Source of the DNA: Burkholderiales bacterium
GTDB lineage: Bacteria; Pseudomonadota; Gammaproteobacteria; Burkholderiales; Casimicrobiaceae
Length of the DNA: 13,992 bases
Direction of reading: 5' to 3'
NCBI GenBank assembly: GCA_031275075.1
Contig: JAISPI010000117.1
Span: 1-13,992, forward strand
Part shown: in pieces, positions 7,426-13,992 of the stretch
Position numbering within the stretch: the stretch's first letter is position 1
Layout of the letters: every line of letters starts with the position of its first letter
Position numbers and translations under genes: made by a program
Notes under the pieces: generated by a model
Told to the model about the DNA's origin: nothing
Seen by the model: only the letters and a program-made list of their open reading frames with translations
The model's database searches: none

Positions 7426-7866
7426 TTTCGCAGCGCCCGGCAGTCCGCGTATAAACATTCCCGCCTTAATGCCTTGTTCGGCGAACCACCCTTTGCGTAC
7501 TTCGAGCGCGTAGAGCGCGTTACCTTGCGAACGGTGCAGCGTTTTATCGTCGTTCGGCACCATGTCGCGAATGTTGAGGATCACACCGTGTTCGTCGATG
7601 AAGGCGATCGACAGCGGTGCCGGTGTGTTTTTCATCCAGAACGACAGTGGTTGCGGGCGCTCGAACACGAAAAGCATTCCGTGGCCGTTGGGCAACGTGA
7701 AGCGGTGCATCAGACCGCGCTCGCGTTGTTCGGGGGTTTGCGCGACTTCGGCAGTAACGGTATGAGTGCTAATGGTCAGCTTGATGGTCGGCAACGGCGG
7801 TTGCGCGGTATCCTGCGCCTGCGCAGCGGGGAAAAACAAATTAACCGCAAAGAACGCATAGAACAC
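7420..7866 (-). CDS. DUF192 family protein, exported, start uncertain
   Basis: The conserved DUF192 fold is clear: QRERGLMHR, GMLFVFE, FWMKNTPAPLSIAFIDEHG and a final ALEVRKGWF. The family consists of small, often secreted or periplasmic proteins of unknown biochemical role. Before it lies a hydrophobic stretch with FFAVNLFF, ending in an AQA-type signal peptidase site before QDTAQ, so export is likely. The start is uncertain. From the GTG at 7866 the protein has 148 residues and a short signal peptide lacking the usual basic residue. The frame stays open to an ATG at 8088 (222 residues) and a TTG at 8124, but that extra part is low-complexity repeat translation with no ribosome binding site. 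The 5' end sits inside the repeat element 7841-8161, so the original start may have been displaced. Confidence 0.82.
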   Translation of the reverse strand: MFYAFFAVNLFFPAAQAQDTAQPPLPTIKLTISTHTVTAEVAQTPEQRERGLMHRFTLPNGHGMLFVFERPQPLSFWMKNTPAPLSIAFIDEHGVILNIRDMVPNDDKTLHRSQGNALYALEVRKGWFAEQGIKAGMFIRGLPGAAKQ

Positions 7867-7927
7867 AAAGAAAGTCAGGCGAGTGGGCGTACAGAAAGCC
7901 CTCCCCTTCAGGGGAAGACAAACCCCC

Positions 7928-7991
7928 GCCGCCTTTGGCGGACTCCTCGACAAACCCTCGCCGCCTTCGGCGGCACCCTCGGCAAACCCCC
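7928..7991. repeat. Two tandem 32-bp imperfect hairpin repeats
   Basis: Units 7928-7959 and 7960-7991 match at 26 of 32 positions. Each holds a small GCCGCC-type hairpin followed by a CAAACCC tail. A third, more diverged unit (about 7899-7927) has a CCCC-TTCA-GGGG hairpin and the same ACAAACCCCC tail. There is no unique spacer between units, so this is not a CRISPR array. Confidence 0.7.
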
Positions 7992-8031
7992 GGCCGTCTC
8001 CGACGACCACCCCCTTTGGAAAGGAGGCAAG

Positions 8032-8053
8032 GCGGGGGCAAAGCGGGGGCAAA
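8032..8053. repeat. 11-bp tandem repeat, two full copies
   Basis: GCGGGGGCAAA occurs twice in a row and is followed by a partial GCGGG copy at 8054-8058. It is part of the GC-rich interior of the 7841-8161 element. Confidence 0.75.
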
Positions 8054-8171
8054 GCGGGAATGGGAATGGGGTTGCTCTGTTTTTGCATATGTGCTTTAAA
8101 CAAAAAATATCCGCGAAGTCTCAAAGTTTTTCTATGTGCGCTTTGCGTTCTTTGCGGTTAAAACGAAAAAA

Positions 8172-9404
8172 TCAAAAAGCGCCCGATTCAAGCGGCGCGC
8201 GGGTTTTCCAGTAAATGACCCACAATATTCCGCCGACGGTTGTAAAAGCCATCATACCAAAAGCCAGCGTGATCAACGAAGTGTCGATCAATGGCACCAG
8301 CAACGCGCTGATCAGCGCGATCAGCGAAAATTGCAGAAAGCCCTGTAACGACGACGTCAGTCCACGCAATGTCGGAAAAATCGCCAGCAGAAAGAGGAAG
8401 GCATTAGGGGCAACCATGCTGGAGCCGGTAGTGTAAAGCATGACCGGCAACACGTTCCATATTATGTTGGCAGGCAAGAAAAGGCATACGCCGATATTGA
8501 GCGCACTGGCAGCGCCCATGCAAAAATAACCCAAGACGATGATCCGTTCGGGAGAAATGCGTCCGGCGAGTTTTCCGGCAAGAGTCGCGCCGATGACAAC
8601 ACCAAGAATCATCGGCACAAAGAGCCAGGCAAAGCCTTGTTCGGAAACGCCGAGCAGTTTGACGAGAAACGACGGCGCGCCGGCGATATAAATGAAAAAA
8701 CCGGCAAAGTTTAACGCCGGTGTCAGCGCCAGCAAAATAAATTCGGGCCGAAGGATCACCGTCCGATAGTTACGATACAGCGGGCCGAGATGAAGCGATT
8801 GCCGTGCTTCCGGCGGCAGCGTTTCCGGCAGCATCCGATAGCACCAGACGAGCAATAACACGACGAGGATCAACAAGCCCCAGAACACAAAGCGCCAGCT
8901 ACCCATACCGATCAACAATCCGCCAACGACGGGCGCAATGGCGGGCGCTACCGAAAAAATCTGCGTGATTCGCGTCATTACTTTCTGTGCTGCAACGCCA
9001 TGAAACACATCGCGCACAACCGTGCGGCCGATCACCAAGCCGACACCGGCAGAAACGCCTTGCAACGCCCGGAACAGCCACAGCGTTTCGATATTGCCGG
9101 CAATAGCGCAGCCCAGCGTGGCGACAGCGTAGATCGCCAGCGAGGTCAGGATCATCGGGCGACGCCCCCAGGCGTCGGCCAAAGCGCCGTGCCAAAGCAT
9201 CATAACGGCATAGGCAATCAGATAAATGGACAGCGTTTGTTGTAAAGCGGTAGGCGATACGCCGAAAGAGGCTTCAATGGCCGTAAATGCCGGCAGGTAC
9301 ATGTCAATCGAAAAAGGACCGATCATGACCAGCGCGGCCAGCAGCAAAATCAGTGGTCCGGGGCGGTTTCGCAGTGATTCGATCGTGGGCAATTGGTGTG
9401 GCAT
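8172..9404 (-). CDS. Bcr/CflA-type MFS drug efflux transporter
   Basis: This is an inner-membrane proton-coupled exporter of the DHA1 class. The 410-residue protein has about 12 hydrophobic segments. The first carries FSIDMYLPA (D34), typical of Bcr/CflA proteins, and the loop after segment 2 has the MFS motif GALADAWGRR (73-82). Relatives export bicyclomycin, chloramphenicol or other small molecules; the substrate here cannot be told. The ATG at 9404 starts at MPHQLPT, just before the first membrane segment. An upstream in-frame ATG at 9455 would add 17 residues and has a weak GGAAAAG ahead of it. The gene diverges from the M50 protease gene and ends 10 bp from the inverted-repeat element. 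Confidence 0.92.
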   Translation of the reverse strand: MPHQLPTIESLRNRPGPLILLLAALVMIGPFSIDMYLPAFTAIEASFGVSPTALQQTLSIYLIAYAVMMLWHGALADAWGRRPMILTSLAIYAVATLGCAIAGNIETLWLFRALQGVSAGVGLVIGRTVVRDVFHGVAAQKVMTRITQIFSVAPAIAPVVGGLLIGMGSWRFVFWGLLILVVLLLVWCYRMLPETLPPEARQSLHLGPLYRNYRTVILRPEFILLALTPALNFAGFFIYIAGAPSFLVKLLGVSEQGFAWLFVPMILGVVIGATLAGKLAGRISPERIIVLGYFCMGAASALNIGVCLFLPANIIWNVLPVMLYTTGSSMVAPNAFLFLLAIFPTLRGLTSSLQGFLQFSLIALISALLVPLIDTSLITLAFGMMAFTTVGGILWVIYWKTRAPLESGAF

Positions 9405-9448
9405 GGGAAAGCGATTATGAAACGAAAAACAGCAGGGTACAGAAAGTT

Positions 9449-9466
9449 GCGCCATCTGGCGCTTTT
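9449..9466. promoter_or_regulatory. GCGCC hairpin near the MFS gene start
   Basis: GCGCC (9449-9453) and GGCGC (9458-9462) form a five-pair stem with a four-base loop, followed by TTTT on the plus strand. It covers the possible upstream MFS start at 9455. It could be an operator or a leader hairpin; no plus-strand gene ends here, so a terminator role makes little sense. Confidence 0.3.
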
Positions 9467-9500
9467 CCGGCAGAAATACGGTACGATCCGGCTCTGCGGC

Positions 9501-9514
9501 AGTCCGCGCGGACT
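9501..9514. promoter_or_regulatory. 14-bp perfect palindrome, possible operator
   Basis: AGTCCGCGCGGACT is a perfect palindrome 17 bp before the M50 protease ATG, in the divergent gap between that gene and the MFS gene. A TAAAAT at 9519-9524 resembles a -10 box but has no clear -35 and would give an almost leaderless mRNA. The role as a regulator binding site is inference. Confidence 0.35.
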
Positions 9515-9531
9515 ACGGTAAAATAGCGCGG

Positions 9532-10188
9532 ATGGAATCCATTCTTGTTAATATCATACTGTTTGGCGTGCCCGCTGTTCTGGCAATCACGTTGCACGAA
9601 GCAGCACATGGTTATGTGGCACGCCGGTTTGGAGATCGTACGGCAGAAATGTTGGGGCGTATCACGCTGAACCCCATCAAACACATTGATCCTGTCGGTA
9701 CGATTTTGGTTCCGCTGGGTTTGTTTCTGATGATGAAGTTCACGGGCGGGCCTCCTCTGATATTCGGATGGGCAAAACCGGTGCCGGTTCAGCCGCGGAA
9801 TTTTAAAGATCCGATTCGGAACATGCGTTGGGTCACGGCGGCAGGGCCGTTGTCGAATCTGGCGATGGCGCTGGGTTGGGCAGTTATCGGAAAAGTGGTG
9901 ATGCTGTTTCCCGGCTTGCTGGGCAGTGGCTTGATGACCATGGTGTGGTTTGGCGTATGGTTCAACCTGCTTTTGATGGCGCTGAACCTGTTGCCGATTC
10001 TGCCGCTCGATGGCGGTCGGATTCTGTATTCGTTTTTGCCGTGGAAATGGGCGATGAGCTATGCGCAAACTGAGCGCTATGGGTTTATTATTGTGATCGT
10101 TTTGGCAATGACCGGCGTTTTGGGTATGCTGATGCGTCCCTTGATGGCAATGGGCGACGGGTTGATTCGGGTATTGACCGGATTGTAG
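9532..10188 (+). CDS. M50 site-2 protease family membrane metalloprotease
   Basis: This is a 218-residue integral membrane zinc protease of the small site-2 protease type. The zinc-binding and catalytic motif HEAAH (H22, E23, H26) lies in the first membrane segment. The third ligand is D160 in NLLPILPLDGGRIL. Between them are LNPIKHIDPVGT and a GPLSN motif (105-109), both usual in this subfamily, and the C-terminus is hydrophobic. Such proteins may cut membrane-bound substrates, but no substrate is known for this subgroup and no anti-sigma gene is nearby. There is no PDZ domain, so it is not RseP. The ATG lacks a clear ribosome binding site. The position next to trpS-scpAB is, from memory, common in proteobacteria. 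Confidence 0.93.
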   Translation: MESILVNIILFGVPAVLAITLHEAAHGYVARRFGDRTAEMLGRITLNPIKHIDPVGTILVPLGLFLMMKFTGGPPLIFGWAKPVPVQPRNFKDPIRNMRWVTAAGPLSNLAMALGWAVIGKVVMLFPGLLGSGLMTMVWFGVWFNLLLMALNLLPILPLDGGRILYSFLPWKWAMSYAQTERYGFIIVIVLAMTGVLGMLMRPLMAMGDGLIRVLTGL

Positions 10189-10214
10189 AGCGCCCAAATA
10201 ATATAAACGGCGGT

Positions 10215-10245
10215 GGGCGGCCAACGCTCCGCGCCTCGATTTTTT
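10215..10245 (+). terminator. Weak candidate intrinsic terminator after the M50 protease gene
   Basis: GGGCGG (10215-10220) can pair with CCGCGCC (10229-10235) if one G is bulged, and six T residues follow at 10240-10245 after a four-base gap. The stem is short and imperfect. If real it would separate the protease gene from trpS. Confidence 0.3.
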
Positions 10246-10264
10246 ATTCACAACAAGAAATTTC

Positions 10265-11479
10265 ATGTTTGCTGACCGTGTATTGTCGGGAATGCGCCCG
10301 ACTGGCCGTATGCATCTCGGACATTACCATGGCGCGCTCAAAAACTGGGTGCGCTTACAGGAATTGTACGAGTGTTTTTATTTCGTCGCCGACTGGCATG
10401 CGTTGACGACGCACTATGAAACGCCGGAACTGATTGCCGACAGTGCGTTCGAAATGGTGGTTGACTGGCTGGCAGCGGGGATTGATCCGGCGCAGTCAAC
10501 CGTTTTCGTGCAATCGCAGGTACTCGAACACGCCGAATTGACGTTGTTGCTGGGAATGACGGCGCCGGTGGGCTGGCTGGAGCGGGTGCCAACGTACAAG
10601 GATCAGCAACTAAAACTTGCCGACCGCGATTTGTCAACCTACGGCTTTCTCGGCTACCCTGTGATGATGGCGTCCGACATTCTGATTTACCGCGCCAACA
10701 TGGTGCCGGTCGGCGAAGATCAGGTGTCGCACCTTGAACTGACGCGTGAAATAGCGCGGCGCTTCAACCACTTTTATGGGCGTGAACAGGGGTTTGAAGA
10801 AAAAGCGCAGGCGGCCATTAAAAAACTGGGCGGCAAGAAAGCGCGCCGTTATGAAGAACTGCGCAAGGCTTTTCAGGAGCGCGGCGATACCGAGGCGCTG
10901 GCAGCGGCAAAGGAACTGCTCGAAGAGACGCAGAATCTGGCGCTTGGCGACCGCGAACGGTTGTTTGGTTATCTTGAGGGCGCGCGGCGGGTGATTTTGG
11001 TTGAACCGAAACCGCTCCTGACCGAAACGTCGAAAGTGCTCGGCACCGACGGACAGAAAATGTCGAAATCGTACGGCAACGCGATCATGATGCGCGAAGA
11101 ACCTGCCGAATTGACGCGCAAAATACGCACGATGCAAACCGATCCGGCGCGAATGCGGCGCAGCGATCCGGGTAATCCCGAACGTTGTCCGGTGTGGCCG
11201 CTGCATCAGATTTATTCGAGCGCGGATGTGCGCGACTGGGTGGTTAAGGGTTGCACGACAGCCGGCATCGGATGCCTTGAGTGCAAACAGCCGGTGATCG
11301 AGGGCATTCTGAAAGAACAAGAGCCGATTCACGAACGTGCGCAGCCGTATCTCGACGATCCGGCACTGGTACGCAACATCATCACCGATGGTTGCGCACG
11401 GGCACGCAAGCACGCGAACGAGACGATGCGCGATGTGCGCGAAGCGATGGGTGTGCTGTACGACCGGAGTTTCGGGTGA
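10265..11479 (+). CDS. trpS: Tryptophanyl-tRNA synthetase TrpRS with internal insertion
   Basis: TrpRS charges tRNA-Trp with tryptophan using ATP, in the cytoplasm. It is a class I enzyme. The HIGH-like motif is HLGH (17-20) and the second signature KMSKS is at 265-269. At 404 residues it is about 70 longer than E. coli TrpRS (334). Most of the extra length is a charged, helix-prone block at about 173-245, before VEPKPLLTETSKVLG. The C-terminal part has GIGCLECK (334-341). I recall this long form from Xanthomonas and Betaproteobacteria, so it looks like an established subtype, not a disruption. No strong ribosome binding site precedes the ATG. The TGA overlaps the scpA GTG as GTGA. Confidence 0.96.
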   Translation: MFADRVLSGMRPTGRMHLGHYHGALKNWVRLQELYECFYFVADWHALTTHYETPELIADSAFEMVVDWLAAGIDPAQSTVFVQSQVLEHAELTLLLGMTAPVGWLERVPTYKDQQLKLADRDLSTYGFLGYPVMMASDILIYRANMVPVGEDQVSHLELTREIARRFNHFYGREQGFEEKAQAAIKKLGGKKARRYEELRKAFQERGDTEALAAAKELLEETQNLALGDRERLFGYLEGARRVILVEPKPLLTETSKVLGTDGQKMSKSYGNAIMMREEPAELTRKIRTMQTDPARMRRSDPGNPERCPVWPLHQIYSSADVRDWVVKGCTTAGIGCLECKQPVIEGILKEQEPIHERAQPYLDDPALVRNIITDGCARARKHANETMRDVREAMGVLYDRSFG

Positions 11480-12357
11480 ACGAAGTAGAAACGAGCGGGG
11501 TAATGGAGACGTTGCTTCCGGAAACGTTACCGGTCGTGGCTGGCGAGATAAAACCGATCGCCCGCGTTTACGGCGAAATGATGACGACGCTGCCGAGCGA
11601 TTTGTACATTCCTCCGGAGGCGCTGGAAATTTTCCTTGAAATGTTCGAGGGGCCGCTCGATCTGTTGTTGTATTTGATTCGCAAGCAAAACATCAACGTA
11701 CTCGACATCCCGATGGCCGAATTAACGCGGCAATATCTGGGCTATGTCGAGATGATGCGGCGCAGTGATCTGGAACTGGCGGCCGAATACCTGTTAATGG
11801 CCGCCGTGCTGATCGAAATCAAGTCGCGGTTGTTGCTGCCGAAGCCGCCGGCGCCGCCTGGCGCAGAACCGGAAGACCCGCGCGCCGAACTGGTGCGCCG
11901 TTTGCTCGAATACGAGCAGATGAAAGCGGCAGCACAAGCGATAGACGCGATGCCGCAAGAGGGGCGCGATTTTGCGACGGTGTGCATTTGGTTCGACCGA
12001 ACGGTAGCGACACGGTTGCCCGATGTCGCGCCGGAAGATTTGCGGCGCGCCTGGGCGTCGCTGATCAACCGCGCCAGAGCGGCGCGACATCATTTGATCA
12101 CGCGCGAGCAGTTATCGGTGCGCGAAGCGATGAGCCGGGTGCTGAAACTTTTGGAGAGCGGCGATTATCGGGAGTTTACGACGCTGTTCCACGAACACGC
12201 AGATGTGCCGCATCTGGTCGTGACGTTTTTGGCGTTATTGGAGCTAGCGCGCGAACAGTTGATCGAAGTGGCGCAGTCCGCGCCTTACGCGCCGATTTAC
12301 GTGCAAAGCAAACGGGAGGCGCCGTTTGTGTTGAACGATGACGACGAAGCCCTGTAA
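11476..12357 (+). CDS. scpA: Segregation and condensation protein ScpA (kleisin)
   Basis: ScpA is the kleisin that bridges the SMC heads and binds ScpB in the bacterial condensin that helps chromosome segregation. The 293-residue protein has the family opening LEMFEGPLDLLLYLIRKQ (about 54-71) and AAEYLLMAAVLIEIKSRLLLP (102-122), followed by a charged linker and a C-terminal winged-helix region. The GTG at 11476 is preferred. It overlaps the trpS stop as GTGA and has GGAG at 11466-11469, six bases upstream. ATG at 11503 is an alternative. The first 40 residues are not conserved in the family as I know it. No smc gene is in the window. Confidence 0.94.
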   Translation: MNEVETSGVMETLLPETLPVVAGEIKPIARVYGEMMTTLPSDLYIPPEALEIFLEMFEGPLDLLLYLIRKQNINVLDIPMAELTRQYLGYVEMMRRSDLELAAEYLLMAAVLIEIKSRLLLPKPPAPPGAEPEDPRAELVRRLLEYEQMKAAAQAIDAMPQEGRDFATVCIWFDRTVATRLPDVAPEDLRRAWASLINRARAARHHLITREQLSVREAMSRVLKLLESGDYREFTTLFHEHADVPHLVVTFLALLELAREQLIEVAQSAPYAPIYVQSKREAPFVLNDDDEAL

Positions 12358-12411
12358 AAGATATTTTGGACACGATTTTAATACCGACAAGTTTTTCATT
12401 GGAAAACAAAG

Positions 12412-13239
12412 ATGAGCAAGGAACTGGACCCCGTGCTGGCCGAAGGTGACGAAACGGAAACCGTGACCGCTGACGTTGCCGACGCAGCGACAGCGGCAGA
12501 GGACGATACTGCGGTCGCGGCAACGATGAGCGAAGAAGAAGCCGACCTCTCGCACACCGAAGAAGAAATCGCCTATTACACGAAAATGCTCGAAGCGGCG
12601 CTACTGGTATCGGGCGAAGCAGTATCGGTACCGCAACTGTGCAAGCTGTTCGATCCACCGTTGCCGGTGAACTTTGTCCGTCATTTGTTGACAGACCTTA
12701 AGGAAATCTGGAAAAATCGGTTGGTTGAGCTGGTGTCGGTAGCGGGTGGCTGGCGTTTTCAGGGCAAACCCGAAGTACAGCGCAGCCTGGAACGGTTGTC
12801 GTCGGAAAAGCCGCCGCGTTATTCGCGGGCAGTGATGGAAACGCTGGCGATTATCGCTTACCGGCAGCCGGCGACGCGCGGCGATATCGAAGCCATCCGC
12901 GGAGTTGCGGTATCATCCGGGGTGATCAAGGCGCTTGAAGACCGGCAATGGGTGGAGGCTGTCGGTCACCGCGAGACGCCGGGGCGTCCCGCCCTTTATG
13001 CGACCACTAAAAATTTTTTAAACGATCTCGGCCTGTGTTCACTGGCAGAATTACCGCCACTGGCCGAACTTGATTCCTCACATTTACTGGAGATGCCTGA
13101 TGCCCCAGCCAAGGCCGCTGAAGCCCCGCTTGCCCTTGCAAGCCCGATTCTCAGCCAACTCGTCGAAAATTCGTCAACCGAATTTGGCGATGCAGGGATT
13201 CGCCGAGACCCTGCCGACCAAGATCAAGAAAACCACTGA
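12412..13239 (+). CDS. scpB: Segregation and condensation protein ScpB
   Basis: ScpB is the winged-helix (kite) partner of ScpA in the SMC complex. The protein has 275 residues. The conserved core (about 58-205) includes EAALLVSGEAVS, SRAVMETLAIIAYRQPATRGDIEAIRGV and GHRETPGRPALYATT. The N-terminal ~55 residues are rich in Asp, Glu, Ala and Thr and look disordered. The C-terminal ~50 residues are also low-complexity and coincide with the region overlapped by rluB in another frame. A 54-bp AT-rich spacer separates it from scpA, more than elsewhere in this block. The ribosome binding site is weak (AAACAAAG). Confidence 0.94.
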   Translation: MSKELDPVLAEGDETETVTADVADAATAAEDDTAVAATMSEEEADLSHTEEEIAYYTKMLEAALLVSGEAVSVPQLCKLFDPPLPVNFVRHLLTDLKEIWKNRLVELVSVAGGWRFQGKPEVQRSLERLSSEKPPRYSRAVMETLAIIAYRQPATRGDIEAIRGVAVSSGVIKALEDRQWVEAVGHRETPGRPALYATTKNFLNDLGLCSLAELPPLAELDSSHLLEMPDAPAKAAEAPLALASPILSQLVENSSTEFGDAGIRRDPADQDQENH

Positions 13240-13992
13240 CGAAGTGTTTTCGGAACCGCAACGTCTGCACAAAGTGCTGGCGTCGTGCGGGTTCGGTTCG
13301 CGCCGCGCGATGGAAGAATTGATCGTCGCCGGTCGCATCACGGTCAACCGGATGCCGGCAGAAATCGGCCAAAAAGTCGGGCCGGGCGACGAAGTGCGGA
13401 TCAATGGCGAGCCGGTGAAAATTCGCTTCACCGAACCGCAACCGCGCGTTTTGCTGTACCACAAACCGGCCGGTGAAATCGTCTCGCGCGACGACCCGGA
13501 AGGACGCGCTTCAGTGTTCGACCGATTGCCGCCGATTCAGGGCGCCAAGTGGATTTCGATCGGGCGTCTCGACTTCAACACGGAAGGGCTTTTGCTGTTC
13601 ACCAATTCCGGCGAACTCGCCAACCGGCTGATGCACCCGCGCTATGAAGTGGATCGGGAATACGCCGTGCGGGTGATGGGCGAACTAAGCGAGGCTCAAA
13701 TCCAGGAACTGAAAAACGGCATTGAACTGGAAGACGGCCCGGCGCGTTGCGAAAAACTGGTCGATGGCGGCGGTGAAGGCGCCAACCACTGGTATCACGT
13801 CGCCATCAAGGAAGGCCGCAACCGCGAAGTACGGCGGCTGTTCGAAGCGCTGGGGCTGATGGTAAGCCGCTTGATCAGAACGCGCTACGGCGTCATCAGC
13901 ATGCCGAGCGTCGCCAAGCGCGGCGATGTGCTTGAACTCGAACAAACGGACGTAGCGACGCTGATCAAATCCGTCGGAATGAAAATGTCCGG
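13100..13992 (+). CDS. rluB: 23S rRNA pseudouridine synthase RluB, truncated by the window edge
   Basis: RluB makes pseudouridine in 23S rRNA (U2605 in E. coli). The frame runs open to the window edge, giving 297 codons so far. An S4 RNA-binding domain starts at QRLHKVLASCGFGSRRAMEE (about residues 54-73), followed by the RsuA/RluB-type catalytic domain. Catalytic D158 is in GRLDFNTEGLLLFTN, and KEGRNREVRRLFEALG follows. The start is a choice. ATG at 13100 has GGAG at 13089-13092 and a 140-bp overlap with scpB. ATG at 13190 has no ribosome binding site and a 50-bp overlap. The basic N-terminal part (RPLKPRLPLQARF) suits an RNA-binding protein. The position after scpB is usual. RluE or RsuA is less likely given the context. 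Confidence 0.93.
   Translation, partial: MPQPRPLKPRLPLQARFSANSSKIRQPNLAMQGFAETLPTKIKKTTDEVFSEPQRLHKVLASCGFGSRRAMEELIVAGRITVNRMPAEIGQKVGPGDEVRINGEPVKIRFTEPQPRVLLYHKPAGEIVSRDDPEGRASVFDRLPPIQGAKWISIGRLDFNTEGLLLFTNSGELANRLMHPRYEVDREYAVRVMGELSEAQIQELKNGIELEDGPARCEKLVDGGGEGANHWYHVAIKEGRNREVRRLFEALGLMVSRLIRTRYGVISMPSVAKRGDVLELEQTDVATLIKSVGMKMS

Larger units (their letters stand above)
7841..8161. mobile_element. Non-coding element with 18-bp perfect terminal inverted repeats (MITE-like or repeat mosaic)
   Basis: The left tip TTAACCGCAAAGAACGCA (7841-7858) is the exact reverse complement of the right tip (8144-8161). Counting 33 bases inward, 29 match. Both tips end in TTAA. The 321-bp interior has short GC-rich hairpins and tandem repeats. 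No frame encodes a transposase; the translations are Gly/Pro/Arg-rich or of the LCVLCG kind that I recall from dispersed intergenic repeats. It fills the gap between the MFS stop (8172) and the DUF192 domain. I see no clear target duplication beyond TTAA, so it could be a non-autonomous transposon or two inverted copies of a dispersed repeat. This covers the only stretch of about 300 bp without a confident gene. Confidence 0.6.

Noticed and set aside
7928..7991. Possible CRISPR array
   Set aside because: Units are directly adjacent with no unique spacers, only two to three copies, and no cas genes are present.
7474..8214. 246-residue plus-strand open frame
   Set aside because: It runs antisense to the DUF192 domain and through the repeat element; no domain is recognisable.
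9415..10266. 283-residue minus-strand open frame
   Set aside because: It mirrors the M50 protease gene with its HEAAH motif; the His/Gln/Arg-rich translation is typical of an antisense frame.
12358..12411. Separate promoter for scpB in the AT-rich spacer
   Set aside because: TTGGAC near 12368 lacks a well-spaced -10 box, so the call is not supported.

Overview
The window is compact proteobacterial chromosome. It carries a complete histidine operon (hisL-hisGDCBHAFI, about 50-7311, + strand), then two minus-strand genes (a DUF192 protein and a Bcr/CflA-type MFS exporter, 7420-9404). A second plus-strand block follows: M50 site-2 protease, trpS, scpA, scpB and rluB (9532 to the right edge). 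rluB runs off the window. All these families are known; I do not see a new enzymatic system. The most informative signals are non-coding: a full six-segment histidine attenuator and a repeat-built, inverted-repeat-bounded element.

Organism: the his genes are of the enteric gammaproteobacterial kind. HisB is bifunctional, HisI and HisE are fused, and HisG is the long form. The leader peptide ends in HHHHPD, like E. coli HisL. The genome uses ScpA/ScpB, whereas enterics, Vibrio and Pasteurellaceae use MukBEF. TrpRS is the longer form I associate with Xanthomonas and Betaproteobacteria. Together this points to a gammaproteobacterium outside the MukBEF group (for example Xanthomonadales- or Cardiobacteriales-like), but the sequence does not settle it.

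Layout of the his operon: genes are packed with overlaps of 1 to 22 bp or gaps of 3 to 10 bp. They encode every step from PRPP + ATP to histidine. Transcription should be set by the leader at 50-198. When His-tRNA is scarce, ribosomes stall on four His codons, which favours an antiterminator over the terminator just ahead of hisG.

Middle: 7312-7419 holds small palindromes, including one matching the pattern ATTCCC-N8-GGGAAT. Between the DUF192 gene and the MFS gene lies a 321-bp element (7841-8161). It has 18-bp perfect terminal inverted repeats and short internal hairpin repeats, and no protein of its own. Its left end appears to encode the hydrophobic core of the DUF192 signal peptide.

Right: the MFS and M50 genes diverge from a short intergenic region with two palindromes. 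trpS-scpA-scpB-rluB looks like one transcription unit, with a GTGA overlap at trpS/scpA and a probable 140-bp overlap at scpB/rluB.
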